A stretch of 64,000 nt of DNA from Epiperipatus broadwayi (taxonomy: Eukaryota > Onychophora > Udeonychophora > Euonychophora > Peripatidae). Positions within the stretch are counted from its first letter, which is position 1. The number at the start of each line of letters is the position of its first letter. Positions 1 to 12,800 of this stretch are shown here, one piece after another. The DNA is taken from assembly GCA_028023455.1 (NCBI GenBank), contig JAQFVV010000208.1, forward strand, positions 1,118,001 to 1,182,000, read 5' to 3'. The notes beneath the pieces were generated by a model. It was not told the DNA's origin, did not search any database, and saw only the letters and a program-made list of their open reading frames with translations. A program made the translations under genes and the position numbers.

Positions 1-1337
1 TAAAGTAAATCAAATACAGAAAAAAGAGAAGATATGGAAGTTATGTTGAGGACATGTGCAAGGGTGGGTAAAGAGATGGGGATTAAATTTAGTGAGGAAA
101 AATCAAATATAATGATGGTTAATACTGAGGAAAGAGAAGATGTAGAATTTTTATTGGGAGATATTAAGTTAAGTGTGGTGAATAGATATAGTTATTTGGG
201 AATTATTTTAAGTAGTCAGAAAAATTATTTGGATGAATGGGAGAAAAAATTGATAAATGAAGCAAAGAAAAGAAAGGGATTGATAAAGAAATTAACAGTA
301 TTTTCATATAATAAATATGATGTAGCTAGAATTATATGGAAAGGAGTTGCAGTAGCAGGGTTAACATATGGTAATGATGCATTATATGTTAGTAAAAAGA
401 TATTAGATTATTTAGAAAAAGCTCAAAGGGAAGTAGGAAGACATGCATTGGATGCAGAAGTATGGACAGCAAGGGAGGCAATTCAAGGAGAAATGGGATG
501 GTCAAGTTTTCATATGAGAGATGCAAAAAGTAAAATGAAAATGTTTGGTAGATTGCAGTTTATGGATAATAAAAGAATAGCTAAAATAGTATTTAATTGG
601 GTTATGAGTAAAGGGCAGGTAACAAGATGGGTGAGAAAGGTAATGCGCTATGCAAAAGATTTGGATAAAGAATTTATATCAGTATATTTGTACAAAAGAT
701 GGGATGATTGTGTTAAGAGGATTATTGAGTGTTATAGTAGTAAGGAATGGGATAAAAGAATAAATTTATTAATAAAGACTAGGGAGTTAGAGAGATGGAG
801 AAATAGTATGGAGAGTAAAAAGAGTTTAAATATATATAGAAATAAACAGAATATTAGGTGTGAGTTAATTTATGATAATAGTAAGGAAAGTAGTTTATTG
901 TTTAAGGCTCGAACGGGATCTTTAGCTACAAAAGAATATACATGTAAATGGAAAAATATGGGTGATTTATTTTGTAAATTATGTAAGGAAGGAATTGAAA
1001 ATATTAGGCATTTGTTAATTGAATGTAAATGTTTGAAAACAGAAAGGGTACATATAATGAAGTTGTGGAAAAATAAATATGAAAAGAGTGATTATACAGA
1101 AAGTGAATTATTGTTTTTTATGCTGGGTTTGGGAAAAGATAAGGGGGATTTAGATATAAAGGTTATAGAGTTGACAAAAATTATGTTGTGGAAATGGGAT
1201 AGAGCAGATTATGGGTAAATTTAGAGTGGGGAATGTAAAAGAAAGTGGCTAACAGGTTTATCTGGGCATAATTGCTGAGATATTCTTGACTTCGTTTAAG
1301 GAGAAGCCATAATACACCACATCACATCACATCACAG
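1..1337 (+). mobile_element. LINE, 3' half with 3' UTR and CATCA-repeat tail
   Basis: This is the 3' part of a non-LTR retrotransposon cut by the window edge. It contains the C-terminal part of the reverse-transcriptase ORF (34-1218), about 90 bp of 3' UTR (AGTGGCTAACAGG ... GAAGCCATAATACACCA) and a short ACATC-type microsatellite tail at about 1315-1337. The same 3' UTR motif (GTGGCTAACA[AG]GTTT) recurs at about 48760 (+) and about 54870 (-), marking three copies of one family in the window. Confidence 0.85.
34..1218 (+). CDS. LINE reverse transcriptase, C-terminal part (thumb and zinc knuckle)
   Basis: 394 open codons from the first ATG; the frame also has a TAA at 1-3, immediately before SKSNTEKREDMEV, so the copy may carry a nonsense mutation there. 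The start of the fragment lies just after where the catalytic [FY]xDD box would be. EKSNIMMVN and YSYLGIIL match the post-palm region of LINE reverse transcriptases. QGEMGWSSF and the later LLFKARTGSLATKEYTCKW are features I recall from a LINE family abundant in chelicerates. Near the C-terminus CKLCKEGIENIRHLLIEC is a C-x2-C-x8-H-x4-C zinc knuckle, usual in the R1/I/jockey groups. The clade is not certain. The intact long frame suggests a fairly young copy. Confidence 0.85.
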   Translation: MEVMLRTCARVGKEMGIKFSEEKSNIMMVNTEEREDVEFLLGDIKLSVVNRYSYLGIILSSQKNYLDEWEKKLINEAKKRKGLIKKLTVFSYNKYDVARIIWKGVAVAGLTYGNDALYVSKKILDYLEKAQREVGRHALDAEVWTAREAIQGEMGWSSFHMRDAKSKMKMFGRLQFMDNKRIAKIVFNWVMSKGQVTRWVRKVMRYAKDLDKEFISVYLYKRWDDCVKRIIECYSSKEWDKRINLLIKTRELERWRNSMESKKSLNIYRNKQNIRCELIYDNSKESSLLFKARTGSLATKEYTCKWKNMGDLFCKLCKEGIENIRHLLIECKCLKTERVHIMKLWKNKYEKSDYTESELLFFMLGLGKDKGDLDIKVIELTKIMLWKWDRADYG

Positions 1338-2170
1338 GCAGTTCTCTACTTTTGTACAATTCGCTATTTCATACTTTTGTTTTTATCGATATATATGACA
1401 AAATGTGCTTGTTTTCATGTAATGATTTATTTTCTCTCGTGAACTAATTAATCACTAGTCCTTACCCACCTCTCTGACATTATTCACTTCCATTTTCAGT
1501 GTCATAAGTTCAGTGTTGAGCAGAGACGTTTTGAATTAGCGTATTTGTTGATAAGTTGTGTCTTGTCAGTTTAAGTTAGAACTTTATTTACATTTCTGTT
1601 TTGGTAAAAAAATTTGCCCTTAATAATTCATAAACATGAGTAAAAAACAAAAAAACCGCAGTGTTGACACCGACAAAAAGAAATTAAGGTCTCATAATCT
1701 CCATGTGATCAAGATGAAGATGGCGAATCTTTTCCTTCAATCAATCATTCTTACAATTTAAGCTGACGGACAATATGTTCAATTGTGAAAAATAAGAACA
1801 AAATTTAAGAATATTTCCAAAATCATACACTGTCAAGTTAATCTTCATTATGCTTAAAACTTTTTTACTATTATTTGTCTAGATCTTATAAGTATATGAT
1901 TGTGTCACTCATATCTATATATTGTATTTAGCCTCGATTTTTTCTCAATTAAGATAAAAAAAATTTAGATGAAAAAAATTTTCAAAGTATGAAAATTTAT
2001 TATATATTAAGAATTCTTTGAACTTTTTTTTGAAAATAGAACCATAGTATTTAGCAGAAATACATATATATATACATGTATTTTGAAAACACTTTTTGAT
2101 GTTTTTATTACATTGCTCTACTTTCATACACATTTCAAAAACTAATTAGGTACGAAAGTAGAGCAGCCTG
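1335..2170. mobile_element. Small terminal-inverted-repeat element with a transposase-like start
   Basis: The left end CAGGCAGTTCTCTACTTTTG and the right end, read on the minus strand, CAGGCTGCTCTACTTTCGTA are imperfect inverted repeats about 830 bp apart. At 1636 an ATG opens MSKKQKNRSVDTDKKKLRSH before the frame decays; a Lys-rich MSKK start is common in hAT transposases, which is only suggestive. No clear target-site duplication is visible because the left end abuts the LINE tail. It may be a decayed hAT-type element. Confidence 0.4.
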
Positions 2171-2390
2171 TATAGATTTAATACATACTATTATCTAATA
2201 TTGTTCAAACTTGCAGTAGATAGTAGCAGTGCAATAGACTAAATATAGATTTAATAAGCACTATCATCTAGTATTTACTGACTACTTAATCTTACAATAG
2301 ATGACAGGAGTGAAGTAGAATATAATTTTAATAAACACTACCATCTAGTATTTACTCAAGCTTACAATAGATGGCAGCAGTGGAATAAAA
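2171..2390. repeat. Diverged tandem repeat, three units of about 75 bp
   Basis: Units start near 2171, 2244 and 2321 with TATA-ATTTTAATA-ACTA. Each contains a dyad, CCATCTAGTATTTACT then CTTACAATAGATGG. The same dyad core is scattered elsewhere in the window (about 14345, 15195), linking this array to the foldback/MITE sequences. Confidence 0.65.
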
Positions 2391-3589
2391 AAATAGTTTG
2401 TTCCTTATAAGAAATTTTATTCTCGCTCTACTCAAACCATCTACAGTAAATGTGCATTAATAATGGACACTATCTGCTATAGTGCTAAAAAATCCCTTGA
2501 CAATATGTATATGAGATCATGTGATAATGCTGGTATTAATTCTTTATAAGAATATAGTACATCAGTGCACAAAACATAAAAATCTAAAGTCATAATAACA
2601 ACTCTCTAATCTATTTAATACTTAGTTTATATACTATATACTTGCCAGAAAATTTGTATGTGGAGACATGGTAATCCTATAATGGAAAAGTTTATCAGCA
2701 GAATTACTATCTACGTCACACGGAGTAATTGGCTAAAAACAAATAATAATTAATAAATATTAAGAACATAGAAATATGTAAAAATGAATAAGTATAATCA
2801 AATTATCAAAAGCAAAAAAAAAATCATGTTTTAAATATAAAAAAATATTTCTAAGTAAATAATGATTCAGAATAATTTTTATCTGCCCATCGAATGAATC
2901 AGAATAACCTTGATGTAGCCTTAATTGTAAGTAAACAACCAATTACCATTAATTATTTTCTGCACTTCATCCTATTTAAACTTTGATAATACAGCAATTA
3001 CTCCTGAAATTAACAAGATGTTTTCAATATTATTATCTATATTTAGATTCTATGCAATTTTACATAAAAAGCAAAAGTAATCACATTGTTTTGAGTACTG
3101 ACATATCATTTGAAAATCATAATATTAAAAATTAACTGGATAATTTTTATACTTCATTTAGCATTTATTCAGTTTTAAAATTTTAATGTTTTCCAACATT
3201 ACTGGAATTACGATCTTGTAGTATATATTTACAATGATTCATTTTGAAAAATAGCATAATGTAAATGCTGAAGAAGGGACAATAGACAAGGCTTTTCCAG
3301 CATCCCTCTATAGAAAAACATTGAAGAAGAAATGGTATCCAGTGGTGATAATTTACACACCTCACAGTCTTTTAGGTAGAATAATTAGCTATTTACTGAC
3401 CAATAACTGGATGATTTTGGCTATGAGCTAGTTATCTGAAAAATTTTCAAAATTGAAGGTGCAATTGGCAGACATTTTTATAAATATAGATATATCTAAA
3501 CTTTGAACACCTTGTTGTGTATTCGAAATGCAATCATTCCGAATACCAACAAACCAAATAATACATAATAAGAATAGCAAACAGTCTGC
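2391..3589. other. AT-rich intronic DNA, nothing recognised
   Basis: No coding pattern, RNA gene or clear repeat was recognised. Short open frames here have ordinary AT-rich composition and no family motif. Confidence 0.5.
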
Positions 3590-3599
3590 TACACTCGCA

Positions 3600-4060
3600 G
3601 CACAAATATCTATATAGTTCCCTATGGTTCATTTCCCCCGATGAACTTTAAGATGAGCTGCTTTCAAGACTGTTTCTATTGGCCTCGGTTTCCCAAACAC
3701 TTTGGCACCAGCCCAGTTAAGCTGCACGCAAACACATCTGACTTCATCGTAGAACACTGTGACCGTCACTATGAGCTTCTTTTAGCTGCATTCACTTCTG
3801 TCTCTCGGCAATAGCCCACTTGGTAAATTCACTGGAAATCCGCTGGAAAAACAACTTTTCACATCTATCTACTATCCAAACGGTTTCCTCTGGCTTCGGT
3901 TTCCCAAACTCTTTGGGCCTGTTCAGCTGCTACCTGTAAACCCATTTTCACTGATCGTTACACATTCACTGAAACTACTGTCACATCTTTCACCAACATG
4001 AACTGAAAAATGAACTGGGAGAATGAACCATGGACTTTGTTGCTTACTCTATTTATAGTT
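3600..4060. repeat. GC-richer two-unit repeat
   Basis: Less AT-rich than its surroundings and internally duplicated: GGCCTCGGTTTCCCAAACAC near 3689 and GGCTTCGGTTTCCCAAACTC near 3892 head two related units about 200 bp apart, with further matches downstream of each (for example the TTCACTG motifs). No protein was recognised in any frame. It could be part of a dispersed satellite or a transposon flank. Confidence 0.5.
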
Positions 4061-4139
4061 TTTAATTACTCTCACAATTAATTACTTCCATATATGGTAA
4101 TGTTTTTAAGTCTATAACTAATTAATTGGTGCCTTAGGA

Positions 4140-5324
4140 CAGTGGTCTTCAACCTTTTCATACCTGCGGACCAACAAAAATAAGGATAAGATTTCGCAGA
4201 CCGGCAGAAGTTTACAGATAAATTTTCTTAAAGATGTACCTGCTTACTCTTAGATAAGCATAATTGTTATAACTGAACAAAACAGCACACTAGTTATTGC
4301 GTATTGGAATGGTGTTGCTTACTTTTATAAGCTGAACACTCTTTCTCGAGTTGCACAGTCATACTGCTACAAAAAACAGTACAATAACAATCGTTCTCAG
4401 TAATGTGCTTACATTTATATGTTTATTATTTCATCATTAAAACAAGCAAGAATAAAATATTATTCACCTGAATGTTGAAAAAATCAAAACTTTTGATCTT
4501 ATTTTAATTTTGGGGGAGGGGAAGTGGGTTGAGAAATACTTTAACATCACTGAGACAAAAGATAGAGATCAAAATTATTTTTTATTTTTAAAAAAGGGTA
4601 ACAGAAATTGGTTTTAAAAATAAAAGTTTTAGTATTTTAGCGATATACAAATAAAGCCCAAAAAAATATCATCTTATAGGCCAAAAACAAGTGGTCGTAT
4701 TTTCAAACAAAAAAAGAAAAGAAAACGAAACTTGAAAAAGTCAAAAGTTTTGATCTTATTTTAATTGGGGGGGGGGGGGGGTGGATTGAGAAATACTTTG
4801 TAAAAGTTAGAGACAGAACTTATTTTTTGGTTTTTATTTTTAAAAAAAGGTAATAAAAATTGATTTCAAAAATAAAAGTTAAAGCCAAAAAAAAAAAAAA
4901 AATCGCCATATAGCCAAAAAAAACAAACACTAAAAATGAAATATTAAAAGCGAGTAGAAAAAATTTAAGAGATCAAAAAAAGTCACGTTATATTTTATTG
5001 TTTTAACAATACTGACAAGCGGCTGTGATTGGCTATCAAAAGACAACCGGAGTTTGTATAATAAAAAACTTTTTTCTACCCCCCCCCATAAACATCTGCG
5101 ATAATTAGAAAACAAATTAATTTATGTATGATTGATTAGATTTTATTTTTGTTCTGTTTCTTTTTTTAATCGGGGTAAAAATGCGATGAAAAAATAAATA
5201 AAAATTGTTCATATTAATTCAAAGTTTAATATCTTATTATTTTGTTATTACAAACTTTCTCGCCAGGACTGGCAGAAAACTTCAGCCCGGCGCTGGTCCG
5301 CAGACCGGTGGTTGAAGACCACTG
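4140..5324. mobile_element. Non-autonomous hAT element, 1,185 bp
   Basis: Both ends begin CAGTGGTCTTCAACC (left directly, right on the minus strand) followed by a subterminal CTGCGGACCA, a hAT/Charlie-type terminus. The flanks are CCTTAGGA on the left and TCTTAGGA on the right, an 8-bp target duplication with one mismatch, as expected for hAT. The interior has no transposase; it is AT-rich with homopolymer runs and an internal duplication (TTTTGATCTTATTTTAAT followed by a G-run at about 4493 and 4749). Confidence 0.9.
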
Positions 5325-5994
5325 TCTTAGGAAATCCTTTCCATAAAAGGTAATTTAATCTATTCCATTAATTAATTAGTCTCTTATCAAGAAATATTTT
5401 TAATCAGCAAATATTTCTTGGAATTTATCGATCACAATTAATATAAATTATTTAATTAAATTTACCACTTATCAGTTCACGATTTCACATATATTTCTCT
5501 AATATTTTCTACTTTTTCTGGAGTGCACCAAATTATACCAATGTAAATATATTTTTACAAAATACAACACACTTTGACTTTAATATTTTGCTTTTTCAAC
5601 TCATTTCACCTAATCTTTGGCTACATCATTTCACACTCCATGATCTCTTTTTCAGTCAGTCTTTGAAAAGAAGTCATTCTGCAACATTTTTTTAAAAATG
5701 GATTGCTTTTCACTATAAATATTTTTCAAATTATACTGTAAAGAATTCTAAGTTATTTTTATAAAAACAGCATCCACAGTTGAAAGCAAGCATATATGTG
5801 TACTTTATTTATTTTTGCTAATGGCTGCAATTGATCCATCTTCTATGCTCCGAACTTCTTTCTCATCAAAATTATATCTGACCAGTCAAATAAAATGAAA
5901 ATATAATTTAATAATTTTAAATGACATTCTTAATAAGTTTGAGTAAAAAAAAATAAATAATTGAATTGGCTTCATTGCTTGGAAGTTCATAAAA

Positions 5995-6095
5995 AATTCA
6001 AGTACCTGAAGTATCAGAATTGAAATCAATCCGAGGACCTAACAGTCCAGAGTCTGGCATTCTATCACTGCACTAAGCCAAGCACAGCATAAGTT
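5995..6095 (-). repeat. tRNA-derived SINE copy
   Basis: On the minus strand the sequence reads TTGGCTTAGTGCAGTGATAG (A-box-like), then about 30 nt later TCGGATTGATTTCAA (B-box-like), the internal Pol III promoter layout of a tRNA-derived SINE head. Related copies lie at 18.5-18.9 kb and 20.8-20.96 kb. It lies in an AT-rich intron with no other feature nearby. Confidence 0.55.
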
Positions 6096-8270
6096 TGAGT
6101 ATAGAGTTCTAATTAATGTTTGACAAATTGAAATAATTGAATATAATATTTGTGCTTTAATATGTGTAGTCATTACAAATCCTAAGCATGGTAAATTTCA
6201 ACTTTGGGGGGGGGGGGGTATTTACTGCACAGTATATATTCTTATGCTTAGTATTATTACTTTTTGTTTCTGTCCATTTTATTTATATTTCACAAATATC
6301 TATATGTGTTAGATATTTAATTATTTACTTTTGTAAGCTAAAATAAATTTATGAGTTTTGACTTTTATTAATTTTTTACTTTCAGCAATAAATCTGTTGA
6401 AAGAATGGCATAAACTCTACATCACAAGGGTCTTTAAATATATACTTATATAATAATCACCATAGGTTTAGTTACAATAACAAACACAAGAACCAGAGAT
6501 TCCTGAATTGGTTCTTTGCAGAAAAAAATGAATCTCATTTAGATCAATTGAATGGAATTTTGCTCAATCTATTATATGGGTATTCTAATGTCACCTAATC
6601 TCCTGAGCAACTAACCATAAGATTGTGCATTTATCTCTCCATTGAATGTATGTAGCATAAAATTGTAATCATAATTTTTCTAATACAAATCATAAAAATA
6701 TCTTTATTGAAATCCACCAATTATGATACAAAGTATTACATTCCTTAACCAATTTCCCCAGTTATACTAGAAATTAATGTTAGAAACTCAAAAATAGATA
6801 GAGATGCAATGTGCACACACAACCTAAAACGAGAATAATATAAATTAAATAGTAAGTAAAAAGAAAACTAAACTCCACTTATCCAATCCCTACTATATTT
6901 TTTAGTGATTGTAACTCTACCAGGCACTTCAAGATGTATTTGAATATTATTGACACTTGTGGTTAAAAGAATATTTACAGCGTCGTTAGTTTGTGTACGT
7001 ATGGATTAAGCCAATCAATTTTCTTCACCCTATTACAGAGCCATCTATCATAAATGTTAGCAATCAATGAATATTGGATGGTAGTGTGATTACGTTTACA
7101 TCCAGTGCTAAAATATAGTTACTGGCTTAATGTTCGATATATATTACTATACTGGTAAGTTAGCTTGGATTCAAATAACAAGATATTTTTGAATTTCATG
7201 CTATTAACCTGACAATAAAAAAAAGATTGCTGCTTGAATGACAAATGCATTGCTGCATCAGATCTGAACTCCTTACAGATAAAAAAATATATAACAGGAC
7301 TCTGGGAACATGGTCGTATTGTACTGCCATTTACTGTCCATTGATGTAATAAATTATTTTGGAGTAAGAAGAAGAGAACTGCTCCTAACAGCACAATATA
7401 TACATTAACATCTATATTGACATCAAGTTTCAAAATATTTAAAGGGATTTGATTGTAGAACAAAATAGGTATATATTGGGCTTAGCAGTTAGTAAAATTA
7501 TGGGTGCATGACAATTTGTGCAATGTAATTTATAGATATGATTTTATGCTGCACGCATAAAATGGAGCCTTTAATTCTTCATTTAGGATATTTAAGTCCT
7601 GGTATGTTATTAAATATTATAAATAAAAATATGAATTAATTAATACAATATAAATATGTAATTTATTAATATTTATTTATGCTCTCTGTAGAAATTTGCA
7701 AAACTTAATGGGGCTTATATATCATGTTTGATGTTTTTCATCAAACACTATTGCATATATGACTGTAAGTTTTGACAAATTTCTATAGAGGAACGTAAAT
7801 AGATATTGTGAATAGATTATTTATATTCTATTTCACAAGAGTTTCTACATCAATCTCTATTCTAGACTTACGCTCTGAAGTAAAAATCAACTTTTAACTG
7901 CAGTTGCCATTTTGAAATCAATACTTAATTTAAATTCGTGAAAATGCTTTTATATAGAAGTTCATAAAAATTAATTTTCAAGATATAAACCATAGAGATA
8001 TTTGAAGGAGAGAAACATTTTTGTATCATAAGTTAATTCAAAAAGTTTACTAAAAAAAATCCATTAATTATTGCATGGAGAATGCTCACATTATTTACCT
8101 ATTGCAAATGGGATTTTAAAATTAATACTAAATTTAAATTCGCAAAATGCTTTTATATAGATGGCCCATTACACACATTAATTTGAAAAGGTGATTTAAT
8201 TAATAAAAATACATTAGTCATTGAATAGATTGGAATAGTCTGGGCCTCTATCTAGCAGAAATCTGCTTTT

Positions 8271-8440
8271 TTAACTTTTCAAATACTTTAGTGAAGAATA
8301 CCATCACACAAGGAAATGGAGAAATTGTCATAAATAACATTATATACTGCAAACTTTAACTTTTCAAATACTTTAGTGAAGAATACCATCACACAAGGAA
8401 ATGGAGAAATTGTCATAAATAACATTATATACTGCAAACT
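8271..8440. repeat. Tandem duplication, 85-bp unit
   Basis: TTAACTTTTCAAATACTTTA begins two adjacent copies at 8271 and 8356. By eye the two units are identical throughout, ending ATATACTGCAAACTT. The perfect identity implies a recent duplication (or an assembly duplication). Confidence 0.9.
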
Positions 8441-9802
8441 TTTTTTTATAAATTTTGTATTATTAAATTTGTATAATTTTAAATTGAATTGAGTAAAGAA
8501 ATGTAGCTATTTGTAAACTATACAAAAGGACTTCTATTTTAGTATATATAATTATATATTGTTTTAAATTAAAAGCACTAATTAGAAGATTATGTTTGTA
8601 TCAAAATATACACAGTAACAACAATGCTAATAATAACAAAGTGTAATATGAGAAATAAATATTTGTTAAACTTATTCGGAAAGAATAACAAATATAAATT
8701 TTAACAAATTCAAAACTAATCCTGCATTTCAAACTAACAAATCTTTAAAAGTATCAGAAATATTTGAACAAAGAAAAAATTTAATTACATACTTATTTTT
8801 TATTAAATTTAATACATCTCAATTAGTAAATTTTACTGTGTGAATTAAATAATAGCTAGTAATAAATTTACATATGCATTGCATCATGAATAATAATTCA
8901 GCTCACTTTATTGTAATCCTCATTAAGCTTCAATATTTTAAATAAGAACAATCCTGTGTTTCTTGATTAGAATCCAAATGCTGGCTTGTTAAGCTAAAGA
9001 CCTAGGATTGGCATCAAATAAAAATATGGAAATATTTATAAATAAAGTTTTCAGTCTCTGCATTAGGAACAGAAATTCACTTCTTTTCTTATATTTCAAT
9101 CACCTACTGTAATCCTGAATAATCAATAGACACCAGATGACAGTGCTATATTCAAATCCCAGATTAGTTTTCAACTTTTGCTGTGTTTCGGTGAGCAGTA
9201 GCTATTTTTCTTTGATATTTATCAGAAATTCAATAACACTTTAAGGATTTGAACTCAAACTAACCTTCTGGATTTAGTATCAATTCTATTAAAAACAATT
9301 GCATAAACTAGTCAGCCTGGATTAAAAAATTTTAGCGATTTTTGACCATCAGATTATCATCACGATAAAACAAATAAAAATAAGCACTGGATGTGTAAAT
9401 GTAATCCAAGGCTTTTCAGTGATTAAGGCCAATAATCAGAAATTTGTCTAGATGATATTAGCATCTAGTAATCATTCATTAACAAGTAAAAATAGTAAAT
9501 TACATTCCTAATGTGAATGAAGAAAGTAAACAGAGAAAGACTTGATATTTTTCAATCTCTTTTCAAGTTTATTAAACTATTCTAACGTTGACTTAATGTA
9601 TCATAGAATTTTCAACAAATAAAAAAATATGACTAAAGATTGTTAAACTATCAAATGTATTCAGTATCAAGTGATGATAAATATTAGGGAAAAAAACTCT
9701 TTCCTTGTATGCTTGTAAATGTTTCATAAATAATAAAACATTGAAAAAAAAATTAAATTAAATTATACATGAATAATTTATTATAACTATAACATAAATT
9801 AC

Positions 9803-9883
9803 CTTTTCACCAGGATATATAGAATGTCGAATTCCTGTTCTACGAGCCTTTTGAGTACAGCGACAGAGGGGTCCATCATTCAT
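9803..9883 (-). CDS. drosha: Drosha exon 7 (NDGPLCRC ... RHSIYPGE)
   Basis: An 81-nt exon, 27 codons, phase 0 to 0, with acceptor ACATTTTAG and donor AAG/GTAATT. It encodes MNDGPLCRCTQKARRTGIRH and SIYPGEK, almost identical to vertebrate Drosha. The C-x-C pair is a conserved feature of the central domain, which carries structural zinc in the human enzyme; I infer these cysteines are among the ligands. The next exon is not found in the 9.8 kb to its left. Confidence 0.96.
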
Positions 9884-12800
9884 CTAAAATGTAACATTAT
9901 CATTTAAATAAAATTTTAATAAAAAAAAAAAAAATTATTGAAAATAAATTCAAATAATATTGACAAAATCTACAATTTATATATTCTTACTGTAAAACGT
10001 ATATAATAATAGACATGCAGTTAATTGAGAGTCAAATTTTATTTATTTGAAAATTGCGCATACTCTTGAAATTCACAGCCTTAATAAAATATTACTTACG
10101 TAATGTATACTCGCTTAATAAATTTGTAATTACAACTTGTATAAAATAATAAATTTCTAGATAGATATTTAATTTAAATGCTTTTAAAAAAGATAAAGGT
10201 AACTATGCTAGCTCAGTTTCTGGAAAATGATATCCTCCTTCCATTAGTAATGAACACCATCTCATATTTGCTTGATGAACTCAGATTTACTCTATACTTA
10301 AAATTAAGTTAAAGATCCTTTTACTGACCACTTTTTAGTACAACAACAGTCCATTGAATAATCCAGACTTATCCTATACTTAAGAATAAGTTAAATATCT
10401 TTTTACTGATCACTTCTGGATGGATAACTGGATTGAACTGTAGACCATTTACTTAGACAAAAAAATCCTAAGCTTATTTGTGACCTAAAAAAATTTCAAG
10501 ACTCACCTAATCCAAACATAAACTTCAGGTTGAGGATCTGAGCAGGGAATGCATTAAGTAATATACAGTAACCTATAGCAATATATATTAAAATAATATT
10601 TACAATAAGTTTGATAAACCGAAATTTCAATCATCATCATAATTTTCACTCATTTTTGATCCACAGCAAGATGAATATTTTCAAGTTTAATCCAGTTTCT
10701 CTGATTCATACCTTTTCCATATTATACCAACAGATTTCCTTTCTTCATTAAACATCTCACATATGGTCTCTTTCTAGATCTTTTACCATTTCTTGGGATC
10801 CCATTTAAGTCATTAACTGTCTATTTATTATCATATCATCTAACAAGAATTTCAGTACTATATCTATATTCAGCAAGAAAAATATATATCTAATGAATGT
10901 ATAAATTAATGTCACAAAACAATTCTAATCAACCAATTTAAGTATTTATCATCATGTAATTTAATTATTCAATATATAAACATTACATTTATTAAAAAAA
11001 TAAATAAAATAACTACACCAGTAAAGAATGATTTTAAACCTTTTATTAATAAAATAGAAAAAGAACTTCTTCCTGGTATTTTAGGATTACTTTTTTTTTT
11101 TAAAAAAAAAATGCAATAATTATAAAAACATTGCAATGAAAGTATAATTAACTATATGCAAAAAAAAAAGAAAACACTACTTCAATGGAGAAACTACAAA
11201 TAATATTAAATATATAAGCTTACTGCATTTTCACTGCAAAGCAGTCTTTTCAAAGGCAAATGTTATTCTGCTAAACAAACTATAATACCAATAAGCCAAT
11301 AAGCTAATGCACATGCGCTTTGTAGTTATCACTATATAAATGAATACTCCCACTTTTTCAAACACAAGATAAAGTTTTTGGGAAAAGATAGAATGAATCC
11401 ATCTATCTTTTCGACCCAAACATATATGTATGGGAAAATCTTAAGTGTTTGAAAATAAGAGTGTGAAGTTGCTAATTGATCACTTTAAATTACTTTTTTA
11501 CTACGTGAATGAATGACGCTTGTGAAATTTCTAAAATTTATACGTCATTCTTATTAAATTAAACATATGTAAACAAGACATTTATTTTTATAAACTGTAA
11601 TACCAATAAGCCAATAAGCTAATACACTTTGTAGTTATCACTATATAATTGAAAACTCCCACTTTTTCAAACACATTGGGTCGAAAAGATAGATGGATTC
11701 ATTCTATCTTTTCCCAAAGACATTATCTTGTGTTTGAAAAAGTGGGAGTATTCATTTATATAGTGACAACTACAAAGCGCATGTGCATTAGCTTATTGGT
11801 ATTACAGTTTATAAAAACATCACGCTAGATAAAAATAAATGTCTTGTTAAACACACTATAGAAAATAAATGCACTTAATTTTAACAACATATATTCCAAA
11901 ATAAATTCAACTAATAATACGCAGTTGAGTACATTTTGGCACATGTGCAGTTAAAATTAGAAATGTTTATTTCCTGTAATGTGTTTAACAGAATAACATT
12001 TGCTATGAAAAAGGTAGTCTGCACCAAAAATGTATGAAGACTAATTTCCATTTAAACTGTATTTTTATAATTACATACAGTTGATTACAGCAAAAGTAAA
12101 AAAGATTAAGTGATTTAAAATTTTTAAAATATGAACTTAAGTCCCCTGCATCCCTTTTTAAAAAAATACACAATCATTTTCACTAAAATTCAGTATTATA
12201 TAAACAATTATGTAATTAATACACAGCATGTCCCAGTAAAAAAAAAGTTTTCACTTCAAGTTGCATGCAGCTCCATCTCTGAATCGATGCAATGTATTAT
12301 GTAATGACATGATTTAGCTATTCACCATACATATTTTAAGATGCTAGTATGTCTGAATCACGAGTTACACAATGAAACTCAGCATGAATTATTAATGCTC
12401 TTCCTGTCTTCATGAACATTTTTGCAACTTACGGTTTTACTGTCATATACAGTTTGAATCATTTCAAACATTTCAGTAGTACTTTTGCTAAATTTAAAAC
12501 AAAATTTAATGTTAGCACATTTTTCCATTAAGGAACAATGTATAAAACAGATTGTCACATTTCATGTTGTAACTCATAATCCAAACATGCTAGTACTTCA
12601 AAACTTATGCGTTGAACAGCTAAATTGTCATTATACAAGCATGAATTGAGGATGTTGCTACTAGAAACTTGGAGAGAACAGGCTTCTTTGGGTATAGTGG
12701 CTAAGAGTGTCCTGCAGTCTTCATCAGAACTTTTGCATATCCTTTCTCTTTCTTTCAATGCAAGAAATTGTGTTTATAATATTTATGTAAAATGGTTCTC

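Larger units (their letters stand above)
5333..9802. other. Drosha intron 7 (part): AT-rich, few features
   Basis: Apart from the SINE at about 6.0 kb, a G-run at about 6208-6217 and the duplication at about 8.3 kb, no coding or structured element was recognised. None of the open frames, including 114 codons on the minus strand at 7119-7463, shows a recognisable family motif. No further Drosha exon was found here, so this intron exceeds 9.8 kb. Confidence 0.5.

Noticed and set aside
7119-7463. 114-codon minus-strand ORF as a possible gene or next Drosha exon
   Set aside because: No similarity to the expected Drosha continuation and no recognised motif; composition is that of AT-rich intron.
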